From contig CALXOA010000015.1 in the NCBI GenBank assembly GCA_944389895.1, forward strand, positions 1-63,525: 63,525 nucleotides of DNA, written 5' to 3'. The notes under the pieces are model-generated. The model had not been told where the DNA came from. It did no database searches and saw nothing but the letters and a program-made list of their open reading frames with translations. The position numbers were made by a program, and so were the translations under genes. The DNA is from an uncultured Victivallis sp. (GTDB lineage: Bacteria > Verrucomicrobiota > Lentisphaeria > Victivallales > Victivallaceae). Positions 53,616-62,100 of this stretch are shown piece after piece (position 1 is the first letter of the stretch; each line of letters starts with the position of its first letter).

Positions 53616-53993
53616 TTAGGCTTCGGGAGCAGCTTCCGCCGGCGCCTCCGCCTCGGCCTTGGCGGCAGCCTCGGCTTCGGCCTTGGCTTTTGCCTCGGCT
53701 TCCAGACGGGCCTTCGCCTTCTTCGACAGCGCCGCCGGCCGGACCACATCCTTCAGGCTCTTCCCGTTGCGAACGCGATCAATGATCTTCTCCACCGTTT
53801 CAGAGAACGAAGCACCGACGCTACGCCAGTAGTCCGCACGCTCCAGATTGACCTTCTCCATCTTGCTCCGCGGATCGTAGTAACCAAGCTCTTCGATCGC
53901 CCTGCCGTCGCGGCTGGAACGCTTGTCCATCACCACCACCCGGAAACAGGCCTTATTACGGGTTCCGGTACGCTTCAATCTGACTCTGACCAT
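53616..53993 (-). CDS. rpsP: small ribosomal subunit protein S16 with Ala/Glu/Lys-rich tail
   Basis: Ribosomal protein of 125 residues. Standard body: MVRVRLKRTGTRNKACFRVV, DKRSSRDGRAIEELGYYDP and SETVEKIIDRVRNG. After residue 90 comes a tail of about 35 residues made almost only of Ala, Glu and Lys. S16 tails vary between phyla; this repetitive one is probably disordered or helical. ATG 53993 has AGAGG about 10 bases upstream. First gene of rpsP-khpA-trmD-rplS-rnhB-thrS. Confidence 0.96.
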   Translation of the reverse strand: MVRVRLKRTGTRNKACFRVVVMDKRSSRDGRAIEELGYYDPRSKMEKVNLERADYWRSVGASFSETVEKIIDRVRNGKSLKDVVRPAALSKKAKARLEAEAKAKAEAEAAAKAEAEAPAEAAPEA

Positions 53994-54176
53994 AAAAATC
54001 CAACCTCTTGTTTTTGATGCACCCAACGTACAACTTTTCCGCACCCGCCAATGCGCCGCGCCGGTTCCCGCATGGAAACAGCCACGTTATCCTAACCACA
54101 CACCGGACACAGCAGCAGACCCCCAGGCCCGAGGATTAAGCCATAAGTCTACATTCATTGCGGTACAAGAACTTTT

Positions 54177-54205
54177 AATATAACCGCCGGAAAACGATTC
54201 TTCAA
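54177..54205 (-). promoter_or_regulatory. promoter of the rpsP operon
   Basis: TTGAAG (54205-54200), 17 bases, TATATT (54182-54177) on the minus strand. The expected start near 54170 leaves a leader of roughly 175 bases before rpsP, long enough for translational regulation, but no known motif was recognised in it. Confidence 0.6.
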
Positions 54206-54238
54206 GCGGTCAACTTAAAAATTTCCCCAAACCTGCCG

Positions 54239-55645
54239 TCAATAACGGTAATTCTCCGCCTTGTAGGGGCCGTCCACCGGAACGCCGATGTAATCGGCCT
54301 GCTGCTGAGTCAACCTCGTCAACTTCGCCCCGAGTTTCTCGAGATGAAGCCGGGCAACCTCTTCGTCGAGTTTTTTCTCGATCAGGTAGACTCCGACAGG
54401 GCGATCGGCATGACGCGCGATATCAATCTGCGCCAGCGTCTGGTTGGTGAAACTGTTCGACATCACAAACGACGGATGCCCGGTCGCACAACCGAGATTG
54501 ACCAGCCGGCCTTCTGCCAGCAGGTAGATCGAGTGCCCGTCCGGGAAGGTAAAACGGCTGACCGGGCAACTGGAATCTTTGATCACGGTCTTCACGATCC
54601 CCGGATAGGCTTCGAGTTCGGCGACCTCGATCTCATTGTCGAAGTGGCCGATGTTGCAGACGATCGCCTGGTCTTTCATTCCGGCCATATGCTCGATCGT
54701 GATGATATGGCAGTTGCCGGTGGTGGTCACATACACGTCGGCTTCCGGCAGCGCATCTTCCACCGTACAGACCCGGAAACCGGCCATGCACGCCTGAAGC
54801 GCACAGATCGGATCCACTTCGCTGACCAGCACCCGCGCCCGCTCGTTGCGCATCGCCTCGGCACACCCCTTGCCGACGTCACCGTAACCGCAGATCATCA
54901 CGGTCTTGCCGGAGAGCATCACATCGAGTGCCCGCTTGATTCCGTCGGTCAGGCTGTGCCGGCAACCGTAGATATTGTCAAACTTGCTCTTGGTAACCGA
55001 ATCGTTGACGTTGATCGCCTGAAAGAGCAGTTCCCCCTTCGCCTGCATCTGGACCAGACGGTGGACTCCTGTGGTGGTCTCCTCGGAAACGCCCCTGACA
55101 TTCGCCGCAACCTTGTGCCAGTGTTGCGGATCCTCCTTCTGCACCCGCTTGAGCAGAGCGTTGATGATCTTCAGCTCCTGTACCTCGGTCGGCACGTCGA
55201 GAATCGACGGGTCATTCTCTGCCGCGACGCCGCGGTGAATCAGCAATGTCGCATCGCCGCCGTCATCGACGATCTGATCGGGTCCGGACCCGTCCGGCCA
55301 GGTCAACGCCCGGAACGTGCACTCCCAGTACTCCTCAAGCGTCTCCCCTTTCCATGCAAACACCGGAACGCCGTCCGCCGCGATCGCGGCAGCGGCGTGA
55401 TCCTGAGTCGAAAAGATGTTGCAGCTCGCCCAACGGACATCCGCCCCCAGCGCCTTCAGCGTTTCGATCAGCACCGCGGTCTGAACCGTCATGTGCAGAC
55501 TGCCCATGATCTTGACACCGGCAAGCGGCTGTTCCGGACCGTATTTGGCCCGGGTCGCCATCAAACCGGGCATCTCCTGCTCGGCAATTTCGATTTCCTT
55601 ACGGCCGAAATCGGCCAGATTAATGTCACGTACCTGATAACTCAT
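54239..55645 (-). CDS. ahcY: adenosylhomocysteinase
   Basis: Enzyme of 468 residues that splits S-adenosylhomocysteine into homocysteine and adenosine with a bound NAD. N-terminal [19 protein letters not shown] and the [15 protein letters not shown] block, NAD loop [16 protein letters not shown], then [20 protein letters not shown] and the C-terminal [14 protein letters not shown] that closes the neighbouring site. Last gene of the methyl-cycle operon; the adenosine kinase-like gene upstream would remove its product. Confidence 0.98.
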   Translation of the reverse strand: MSYQVRDINLADFGRKEIEIAEQEMPGLMATRAKYGPEQPLAGVKIMGSLHMTVQTAVLIETLKALGADVRWASCNIFSTQDHAAAAIAADGVPVFAWKGETLEEYWECTFRALTWPDGSGPDQIVDDGGDATLLIHRGVAAENDPSILDVPTEVQELKIINALLKRVQKEDPQHWHKVAANVRGVSEETTTGVHRLVQMQAKGELLFQAINVNDSVTKSKFDNIYGCRHSLTDGIKRALDVMLSGKTVMICGYGDVGKGCAEAMRNERARVLVSEVDPICALQACMAGFRVCTVEDALPEADVYVTTTGNCHIITIEHMAGMKDQAIVCNIGHFDNEIEVAELEAYPGIVKTVIKDSSCPVSRFTFPDGHSIYLLAEGRLVNLGCATGHPSFVMSNSFTNQTLAQIDIARHADRPVGVYLIEKKLDEEVARLHLEKLGAKLTRLTQQQADYIGVPVDGPYKAENYRY

Positions 55646-55657
55646 CGAAAAAACTCC

Positions 55658-56683
55658 TTAACCGTCTATCTTCAGCTTCCGCCTGATTTCATCCCAGACC
55701 GGATCCGGGATTTCGGAACCGACCACCTTGACCACCTCACCGGAGAGCAACGCCCCGTACCACGCCGCCTCGGCAAGCATCTTCCCGGTGACCACGCCGT
55801 ACAGGAAACCTGCAGCCCAGAGATCGCCGGCCGCAGTCGTATCGACCGGATTCTCGACCAGCTGCGCAGGAACCCGAACCGTTTCGTCGGCTCGTCGCAC
55901 CACGGCGCCACGCCGACCAAGCTTGATCGCAGCGATGTCGCACCAGGAAGCGAGCCGCTCCAGTTGCGTTTCGAGCGGGAGGCCGGTGAAGAGTGCCGCC
56001 GCCTCTTCCTCATTGCCGATCACAATATCAACATAGTTCCGCAGAATATCGGGAAGATCCTCACGAAAATCCCGGACGACCTCGAAACTGGCCAGATCGA
56101 TTCCGATCCGACATCCCGCCGCCTTCGCACGGCGCATCACAGTCGGCATCACGGCGGAGTAGAACATGTAACCTTCGATATAGACCATATCGAACTGCGA
56201 AAAATCGATCTGTTCCGCCTCCTCCGGACGCAACAGCAGCGATGCGGCGAGACTGGAACGCATCGTCCGTTCCGCGTCGGGTGTAATCATCGCCAGACAG
56301 GTTCCGGTCGGGGCCTCGCCGGTCGTGACGAAAGCGGCATCCGATCCCCCCAGCTCCACCAGACGCGCCCGATAAAAATCACCGTTGGCATCGCTTCCGA
56401 GCTTGCCGAACATCGAGACATCCACCCCGAGGCGCGCCAGTGCGAAAACAGTATTACCGGCGGACCCTCCCGGCACACGGCGCGGCTCGCCGGGCAGCCG
56501 ATCGAGAATCGCCTGCTGAAAATCGGCATCGACCATCAACATGCCGCCTTTCTCGCCCGGCACCGTTTGCAGGAACGCTTCATCCACCGGAACCAGCACA
56601 TCCAGAAGCGGAGAGCCGACCCCCAGCAATTTAAAACTCCCCCCGCGGGGGGAGTTGCAGCATACGGAATCCGACATCATCAT
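55658..56683 (-). CDS. PfkB-family kinase, probably adenosine kinase
   Basis: Ribokinase-fold kinase of 341 residues. N-terminal [17 protein letters not shown] is the first PfkB signature, and the second is [17 protein letters not shown], where the Asp after the Ala-Gly is the catalytic base. IEGYMFY and GRRGAVV are also typical of the adenosine kinase/2-keto-3-deoxygluconate group. It lies between metK (4-base overlap) and ahcY, so phosphorylation of the adenosine released by AhcY is the likeliest role. The substrate is inferred from context. Confidence 0.87.
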   Translation of the reverse strand: MMMSDSVCCNSPRGGSFKLLGVGSPLLDVLVPVDEAFLQTVPGEKGGMLMVDADFQQAILDRLPGEPRRVPGGSAGNTVFALARLGVDVSMFGKLGSDANGDFYRARLVELGGSDAAFVTTGEAPTGTCLAMITPDAERTMRSSLAASLLLRPEEAEQIDFSQFDMVYIEGYMFYSAVMPTVMRRAKAAGCRIGIDLASFEVVRDFREDLPDILRNYVDIVIGNEEEAAALFTGLPLETQLERLASWCDIAAIKLGRRGAVVRRADETVRVPAQLVENPVDTTAAGDLWAAGFLYGVVTGKMLAEAAWYGALLSGEVVKVVGSEIPDPVWDEIRRKLKIDG

Positions 56684-57879
56684 TTCCTGAGCAGATCTTC
56701 AGTCGCGGCCTGAAGCTCGGCAACCTTGTCGGTTTTCTCCCACGGGAACTGCGACCGGCCGAAATGACCATAAGCGGCGGTATCCTGATAACACCACCCC
56801 TGCCCCGGATGCTTGAGCCCGAGATGCCTGACGATCTCGGCCGGCTTCAGGCAGAACACCTTGCGGATCACCCCTTCAAGCTGCTGGTCATCGGCCAGAC
56901 GCCCGGTGCCGTAGGTGTCGACATTGATCGAGAGCGGATCGGCCACGCCGATCGCATAGGCGACCTGAACTTCACATTTATCGGCCAGACCGGCGGCAAC
57001 GATGTTCTTTGCAATATAACGACACATATAAGCCGCAGAACGATCGACCTTCGAAGGATCCTTGCCGGAGAAAGCGCCGCCACCGTGGCTGCCGACCCCG
57101 CCGTAGGTGTCTACAATGATCTTGCGGCCGGTCAAACCGGTATCCCCATGGGGGCCGCCGACCTCGAAACGGCCGGTGGGGTTGACATAATAGACAATTC
57201 GATCGGAAAGCAGTTCGGCGGGGATCACCCGGGCCACCACCTCGCGCACCAGCGCCTCGAGCCATTCGATCGGCATATCCGGAGTGTGCTGGTGAGAGAC
57301 CACGACCGTCTCGACCGCCACCGGCCGTCCCCCTTTGTACCGGATCGACACCTGACTCTTCGAATCGGGACGCAGATAGCGGTACTTCTCGCAGTCGCTC
57401 TTGCGCAGCCGGGCAAGTTCTTCGACGATCTTGTGCGCATAGTAAATGGTGGCAGGCATCATATCGGGCGTCTCGTTCGACGCATAGCCGAACATCATTC
57501 CCTGATCTCCAGCCCCCTGTTCGGAGAATTTCCCCATCCCCTCGGTAACCCCCTGCGAGATATCCGGCGACTGCTTATGGATGCAGACCATCACCTTGGC
57601 GTCATCGGCACAGAAACCGACATCAGGATCGTTATAACCGATTTTCCGCACGGCATTCAGCGCAACATCCTGCCAGTTGACTTTGGCTTTCGTGGTAATT
57701 TCACCGGAGATCACCACCAGATTGGTTGTCGTCAATGTCTCGCAGGCAACCCGGCTTTCGGGATCCTGTGCCAGACAGGCGTCGAGAATTGCATCTGAAA
57801 TCTGATCGCACACCTTGTCCGGATGACCTTCGGAGACCGACTCCGAGGTAAAGACGTGCTCAGCGTGAATCTTGCTCAT
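56680..57879 (-). CDS. metK: S-adenosylmethionine synthetase
   Basis: Enzyme of 399 residues making S-adenosylmethionine from methionine and ATP. Signatures: [36 protein letters not shown] and [19 protein letters not shown]. Normal length. First gene of metK-kinase-ahcY. Ribosome site AGAGGAG. I saw no SAM riboswitch in its short leader. Confidence 0.98.
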   Translation of the reverse strand: MSKIHAEHVFTSESVSEGHPDKVCDQISDAILDACLAQDPESRVACETLTTTNLVVISGEITTKAKVNWQDVALNAVRKIGYNDPDVGFCADDAKVMVCIHKQSPDISQGVTEGMGKFSEQGAGDQGMMFGYASNETPDMMPATIYYAHKIVEELARLRKSDCEKYRYLRPDSKSQVSIRYKGGRPVAVETVVVSHQHTPDMPIEWLEALVREVVARVIPAELLSDRIVYYVNPTGRFEVGGPHGDTGLTGRKIIVDTYGGVGSHGGGAFSGKDPSKVDRSAAYMCRYIAKNIVAAGLADKCEVQVAYAIGVADPLSINVDTYGTGRLADDQQLEGVIRKVFCLKPAEIVRHLGLKHPGQGWCYQDTAAYGHFGRSQFPWEKTDKVAELQAATEDLLRK

Positions 57880-57941
57880 GACCCAAAAAACTCCTCTTTT
57901 ATAGATCGATAATCATTCTGATTTTCAAAAAATTCCGCAGA

Positions 57942-57998
57942 AATATAAACCGCCCGACGGAAATCAGCAATGATACCGGTCGAGCGGAAAGAAGTCAA
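57942..57998 (-). promoter_or_regulatory. two tandem promoters of the methyl-cycle operon
   Basis: P1: TTGACT (57998-57993), 17 bases, TATCAT (57975-57970). P2: TTGCTG (57970-57965), 17 bases, TATATT (57947-57942). P2 begins where P1 ends. Both read toward metK. Which one is used in the cell is unknown. Confidence 0.62.
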
Positions 57999-58021
57999 AA
58001 GAAACGCGGTAAAATCGCAAT

Positions 58022-58654
58022 TCAGTAACGGGGCATCCGCATCGGAACCGGAACGCCGCGACGATTCTGACGCCAGACGAGTTCACCGGAACCTTCAACC
58101 GCAGGCTTGTCCTCCCCGTAACTGATCGTCTTCATTCTGGTATCTGCCACCCCCTTGCCGGCCAGATAGGCGCGGATCGCGTTGGCACGGCGCTCCCCGA
58201 GCGCACGGTTGTACTCCTCGGTGCCCCGCTGGTCACAATGCCCTTCGATCAACAGCCCCAGCTCCGGCTTGTCACTCATGTAAGTTGCAATACGATCGAG
58301 ATTGGCGGTCTCGGAGGGGACCAGCAGGTCGGAGTCGTAGGCGAAATAGATGATCGGCATATTCAGGCGCGCCCCGGTAGGATCTGCAAGGACCCACCCG
58401 TCCTTATCGACACCGCCGGGAGTGCCGGCACCTTCATCCACCCACTCGCCGTTGGCGCCGGGGACCGCGCCGCTCTCAAACCCCTCGCCCTGTCCGAAAC
58501 CGGCACCGACCCCATACCCCGGATCGTTTTCCGCATCAGGAACCGGCAGGGTCAACTCTTCATTCGGGGTACCGTTATCAAATACACTGCAACCGGTGCC
58601 GCCCAAACCGACAACCGCCGCCACCAGAGCACAACCAAAAAACCGTTTCAGCAT
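58022..58654 (-). CDS. pal: OmpA/Pal-family peptidoglycan-associated lipoprotein
   Basis: Outer-membrane lipoprotein of 210 residues. Lipobox LGGTGC with Cys22 as lipidated residue, a Gly-rich linker (30-85), then an OmpA domain (about 95-200): IIYFAYDSDLLVP, LLIEGHCDQRGTEEYNRALGERRANAIRAYL, the peptidoglycan-binding loop. The tail VWRQNRRGVPVPM is a variant of the usual NRRVEI ending. No tolQRAB genes adjoin it, which is unusual for pal. Ribosome site CAGGAGG. Confidence 0.9.
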   Translation of the reverse strand: MLKRFFGCALVAAVVGLGGTGCSVFDNGTPNEELTLPVPDAENDPGYGVGAGFGQGEGFESGAVPGANGEWVDEGAGTPGGVDKDGWVLADPTGARLNMPIIYFAYDSDLLVPSETANLDRIATYMSDKPELGLLIEGHCDQRGTEEYNRALGERRANAIRAYLAGKGVADTRMKTISYGEDKPAVEGSGELVWRQNRRGVPVPMRMPRY

Positions 58655-58702
58655 GACGTTTTCCTCCTGTCTGAAATCAAGTCCTGAAAATAGTTTTCTT
58701 TA

Positions 58703-58731
58703 ACATAAGACACGAAATCGGAAAAATCCAA
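58703..58731 (-). promoter_or_regulatory. possible promoter of pal
   Basis: TTGGAT (58731-58726), 17 bases, TTATGT (58708-58703) on the minus strand, about 50 bases before the pal ATG. Confidence 0.42.
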
Positions 58732-58802
58732 TCGAAACACCGGGAAAAGCATATTTTTTTTAACGAAAGCGCATACCCGCGGTGCATTTCGGCAAAAACC
58801 CC

Positions 58803-58831
58803 TTGATATCGGAGCAAATCCGCGCTATATT
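58803..58831 (+). promoter_or_regulatory. promoter of ilvE-panC-hisD
   Basis: TTGATA (58803-58808), 17 bases, TATATT (58826-58831). The gene start follows about 50 bases later behind AGGAGG. Confidence 0.72.
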
Positions 58832-58885
58832 CACATACGACAAACCTACAGAAAACCCGGATCATATCAGGAGGACCGTGTAATC

Positions 58886-59893
58886 ATGGACATCGACTGG
58901 GAAAATCTCGGCTTCAAATTCATGCCGACCCGGAGCAACATCCGGTTTCACTACGAAAACGGGAAGTGGGATGAGGGCCGGCTCTGCACCGACTACGACA
59001 TCACGCTTTCGGTTGCCGCCAATGTGTTCCACTACGGGCAGGCGCTGTTCGAAGGCGGCAAGGCGTTCCGCTGCAGAGACGGCAAGGTCCGCATCTTCCG
59101 CCCGGAGGAGAACGGCAAGCGGCTCAACAGTTCAGCCCGCCATCTGCTGATGCCGGAGTTTCCGGTCGACAAATTCGTGGAAGCCGTGAAAACCGTGATC
59201 CGCGACAATGAGGATTATATCCCCCCCTACGGGACCGGCGGCTCGCTCTACATCCGACCGGTGATGTTCGGGACCACTCCGCAGATCGGTGTCGGAGCCA
59301 GTCTCACCTATGAACTGGTCATTCTGGTGGTGCCGGTCGGCGCCTATTACAAGGGCGGCATCAAACCGGTCGACGCGATGATTTCGCGTGACTATGACCG
59401 CGCCGCACCGCACGGGACCGGCCACATCAAGGCGGCCGGGAACTATGCGGCCAGTCTGATCTCGAGCAAGCAGGCCAAGGATCGCCACTGCTCGGTCGCG
59501 TTGTTCCTCGATCCGGCAACCCACACCTACATCGATGAGTTCGGCACCAGCAACTTCCTTGCGATCACAAAGGACGGAAAATACGTGACCTCCCTGTCAG
59601 ACTCGATTCTGCCGTCGATCACCAACAATTCGCTGATGACCATCGCAGCCGATCTCGGGATGCCGACCGAACGCCGCAAGGTGCCTGCAACCGAACTGCC
59701 GGATTTTGCTGAAGTCGCCGCCTGCGGAACGGCGGTGGTTCTGACGCCGGTCGGACGTATCTTCGACGGCGACAAAGTGATCGATTATCACCTTACGGAA
59801 ATCGGTCCGCAGCTCAAGCGCCTCTATGACGAAATGACCGGTATCCAGCATGGGGAACGCCCGGACCGGCACGGCTGGATGGTGGAGATCTGA
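58886..59893 (+). CDS. ilvE: branched-chain amino acid aminotransferase
   Basis: PLP enzyme of 335 residues, the last step of leucine, isoleucine and valine synthesis and the first of their breakdown. Fold type IV features: ANVFHYGQALFEGGKAFRC, RIFRPEENGKRLNSSA, LYIRPVMFGT, and the lysine of GTGHIKAAGNYAAS expected to bind PLP; EFGTSNFLAIT and SDSILPSITNNS near the end. Similar to the larger, eukaryote-like BCAT subgroup. First gene of an operon with panC and hisD. Confidence 0.95.
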   Translation: MDIDWENLGFKFMPTRSNIRFHYENGKWDEGRLCTDYDITLSVAANVFHYGQALFEGGKAFRCRDGKVRIFRPEENGKRLNSSARHLLMPEFPVDKFVEAVKTVIRDNEDYIPPYGTGGSLYIRPVMFGTTPQIGVGASLTYELVILVVPVGAYYKGGIKPVDAMISRDYDRAAPHGTGHIKAAGNYAASLISSKQAKDRHCSVALFLDPATHTYIDEFGTSNFLAITKDGKYVTSLSDSILPSITNNSLMTIAADLGMPTERRKVPATELPDFAEVAACGTAVVLTPVGRIFDGDKVIDYHLTEIGPQLKRLYDEMTGIQHGERPDRHGWMVEI

Positions 59894-59902
59894 GGCGGCG
59901 AG

Positions 59903-60754
59903 ATGGAAATTTTCAAGACCGCCCCGGAGCTCCAGGCCTTTGCGCTGGCGGCGAAACGTTCCGGCAGAACAATCGCTTTGGTGCCGACCATGGGATTCCT
60001 CCATGCCGGGCATGCGTCGCTGATCGACATCGCCAGGCGGAAGGCGGAGATCGTGATCGTATCGATCTTCGTGAATCCCACCCAGTTCGGGCCGACGGAG
60101 GATCTCGACAAATATCCCCGCGATTTCGAGCACGATCGGATCCTCTGTCTGGAGCACGGTGTTGATGTCATCTACGCCCCGGAGCCGGATGCGATGTACG
60201 CGCCGGACGCCTCCACCTGGGTCGAGGAGACAAAACTTTCACGCCCGCTCTGCGGCGCGAAACGGCCGATCCACTTCCGCGGGGTCACCACGGTGGTGGC
60301 CAAGCTGTTCAACCTCGCACTGCCGGACTATGCGGTATTCGGCATGAAGGACGCCCAGCAGCTCTTCGTGATCCGGCGGATGGTTCGCGATCTCAATTTC
60401 CCGGTGGAAATCATCGCCGCGCCGCTGGTCCGTGAAAAGAGCGGGCTTGCCCTCTCATCTCGCAACCGTTATCTCTCCGAAGACGAGAAGCAGCGCGCCC
60501 TGGTGCTCTCCCGCACTCTGGAGGCGGCGAAACCCGCCATTGAGCAGACCGGCCTTGGTGCGATTCCCGCAATCATCGAGGCGATGCGGGTTGAAATCGA
60601 AAAGGCAGGCGGCAAAGTCGACTACATCGAGGCGCTCGATGCCGCCACCCTGGAGCCGCCTACCGACGCCACCGTCGATGTACTGCTTGCTCTGGCGGTC
60701 TACTTCGGGACGACCCGGTTGATCGACAATACACTGATCTGGGTGAAACGATGA
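59903..60754 (+). CDS. panC: pantothenate synthetase
   Basis: Enzyme of 283 residues joining pantoate and beta-alanine with ATP. Motifs: ALVPTMGFLHAGHASLID (HIGH-like), SIFVNPTQFGPTEDLDKYPR, CGAKRPIHFRGVTTVVAKLF and FGMKDAQQLFVIRRMVRDL, with KSGLALSSRNRYL. Starts 10 bases after ilvE and overlaps hisD by four bases. Confidence 0.97.
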   Translation: MEIFKTAPELQAFALAAKRSGRTIALVPTMGFLHAGHASLIDIARRKAEIVIVSIFVNPTQFGPTEDLDKYPRDFEHDRILCLEHGVDVIYAPEPDAMYAPDASTWVEETKLSRPLCGAKRPIHFRGVTTVVAKLFNLALPDYAVFGMKDAQQLFVIRRMVRDLNFPVEIIAAPLVREKSGLALSSRNRYLSEDEKQRALVLSRTLEAAKPAIEQTGLGAIPAIIEAMRVEIEKAGGKVDYIEALDAATLEPPTDATVDVLLALAVYFGTTRLIDNTLIWVKR

Positions 60755-62046
60755 AAAAACTCGAATATGATTCGCCCTCATTCGAAACCGATCTTGCGGC
60801 GCTCTACAATCGCCCCGGATTTCCTCCGGAGATTGAAAAACAGGCGGCGGCGATCATCGCCGAAGTCCGCCGTGACGGCGACGCGGCACTGGTCCGTTTC
60901 GCAGCGAAATTCGATCGGGTCGAACTGACTCCGGAAACGTTTCGGGTGACCGACGCAGAGCTTCTCGAAGCGGAAGCGAAACTCGGCAGGAGCGAAAAGA
61001 GCGCCATCAGAGCGGCGTTACGACAGGTTCGCGATTTCGCAAGGCGGACCATTCCGAAAAACTGGACGAAAAAGGTCCGTCCCGGCGTGACGCTCGGGGA
61101 GAAATTCGCCCCCCTCGACCGGGTCGGGGTCTACATCCCGGGCGGCACCGCGCCGCTGGTTTCGACCGTGATCCACACCGCCGGCATCGCCGGAGCAGCG
61201 AAGGTTCGCGAGATTGTCGCGACGACACCGGCCGGGCCTGACGGCAAAGTCCATCCCGCCGTACTTTACGCGATGAAACTGGCCGGAGTCACCGAAATCT
61301 ACCGGCTGGGCGGAGTCTATGGAGTTGCTGCCCTTGCGCTCGGAACCGCCACGATTCCGAAAGTCGAAAAGATCGTCGGCCCCGGCAACGCCTACGTGAC
61401 TGCGGCCAAGAAACTGCTTTACGGAGAAGTTGCGATCGATATGGTCGCCGGGCCCTCCGAGATTCTGGTCATCGCCGACCGGAACGCGGATCCGGCTTTC
61501 ATCGCCGCGGATCTGCTCAGCCAGGCGGAACACGGTTCCGGCCTGGAGCAGGCGGTTCTCGTGACTCCATCGAAGTCGTTGATCGGCCGGGTGGAAGCGG
61601 AATTTCTGCGCCAGAAGGAGACTCTTCCGCGGCTGGCCACCGTCGACCGGGTGATGGAGCACGGGCTCTTTCTGATTCATGTCGCCGACCTTGAGCAGGC
61701 GGCGGCGGTTGCGAGCCGTTACGCTCCGGAACACCTCGAAATTCAGACCGAGGCCCCCGAACGTCTGGCCAGACGGATCACCGCCGCAGGCGCAATCTTC
61801 CTCGGCCCCTGGACTCCGGAGCCGATCGGTGATTTCTGTGCCGGCCCCTCCCATGTGCTTCCGACAGCCTCGAGCGCGCGTTACTTCAACGGGCTTGAAA
61901 CACCGAGCTTCTTCCGCCGTTCCAGCATTGTCCGTTACAGCGAAGGGGCGTTGCGGCGTGAGGTCGGCATCGTTGAGGAGTTCGGCCGCATGGAAGGGCT
62001 TGCCGCCCACGGCCGGGCCGGTACCATCCGCGTCAAAAAATTCTGA
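60751..62046 (+). CDS. hisD: histidinol dehydrogenase
   Basis: Zinc enzyme of 431 residues catalysing the last two oxidations of histidine synthesis. Family blocks: GVYIPGGTAPLVSTVIHTA, RLGGVYGVAALALGTATIPKV, IVGPGNAYVTAAKKLLYG, IDMVAGPSEILVIAD, DLLSQAEHGSG (catalytic His) and GPSHVLPT. Translationally coupled to panC and closed by a strong terminator. Other his genes are not nearby. Confidence 0.97.
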   Translation: MKKLEYDSPSFETDLAALYNRPGFPPEIEKQAAAIIAEVRRDGDAALVRFAAKFDRVELTPETFRVTDAELLEAEAKLGRSEKSAIRAALRQVRDFARRTIPKNWTKKVRPGVTLGEKFAPLDRVGVYIPGGTAPLVSTVIHTAGIAGAAKVREIVATTPAGPDGKVHPAVLYAMKLAGVTEIYRLGGVYGVAALALGTATIPKVEKIVGPGNAYVTAAKKLLYGEVAIDMVAGPSEILVIADRNADPAFIAADLLSQAEHGSGLEQAVLVTPSKSLIGRVEAEFLRQKETLPRLATVDRVMEHGLFLIHVADLEQAAAVASRYAPEHLEIQTEAPERLARRITAAGAIFLGPWTPEPIGDFCAGPSHVLPTASSARYFNGLETPSFFRRSSIVRYSEGALRREVGIVEEFGRMEGLAAHGRAGTIRVKKF

Positions 62047-62055
62047 CGTTTTACA

Positions 62056-62100
62056 GCGCGGTCCTTTTCCGGATCTCCCGGAGAAGGACCACGCTTTTTT
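62056..62100 (+). terminator. intrinsic terminator after hisD
   Basis: A 17-bp stem with one C:A mismatch and one G:T pair (62056-62072 and 62078-62094), loop of 5, followed by TTTTTT. It begins 9 bases after the hisD stop codon and separates it from the convergent hydrolase gene. Confidence 0.92.

Noticed and set aside
54344..56713. 789-codon open frame on the + strand
   Set aside because: Antisense to ahcY and the PfkB kinase gene. No ribosome site or recognisable domain.
57880..58021. SAM riboswitch before metK
   Set aside because: The leader after the promoters is only about 60 bases and shows no SAM-I, SAM-II or SAH-type conserved core.
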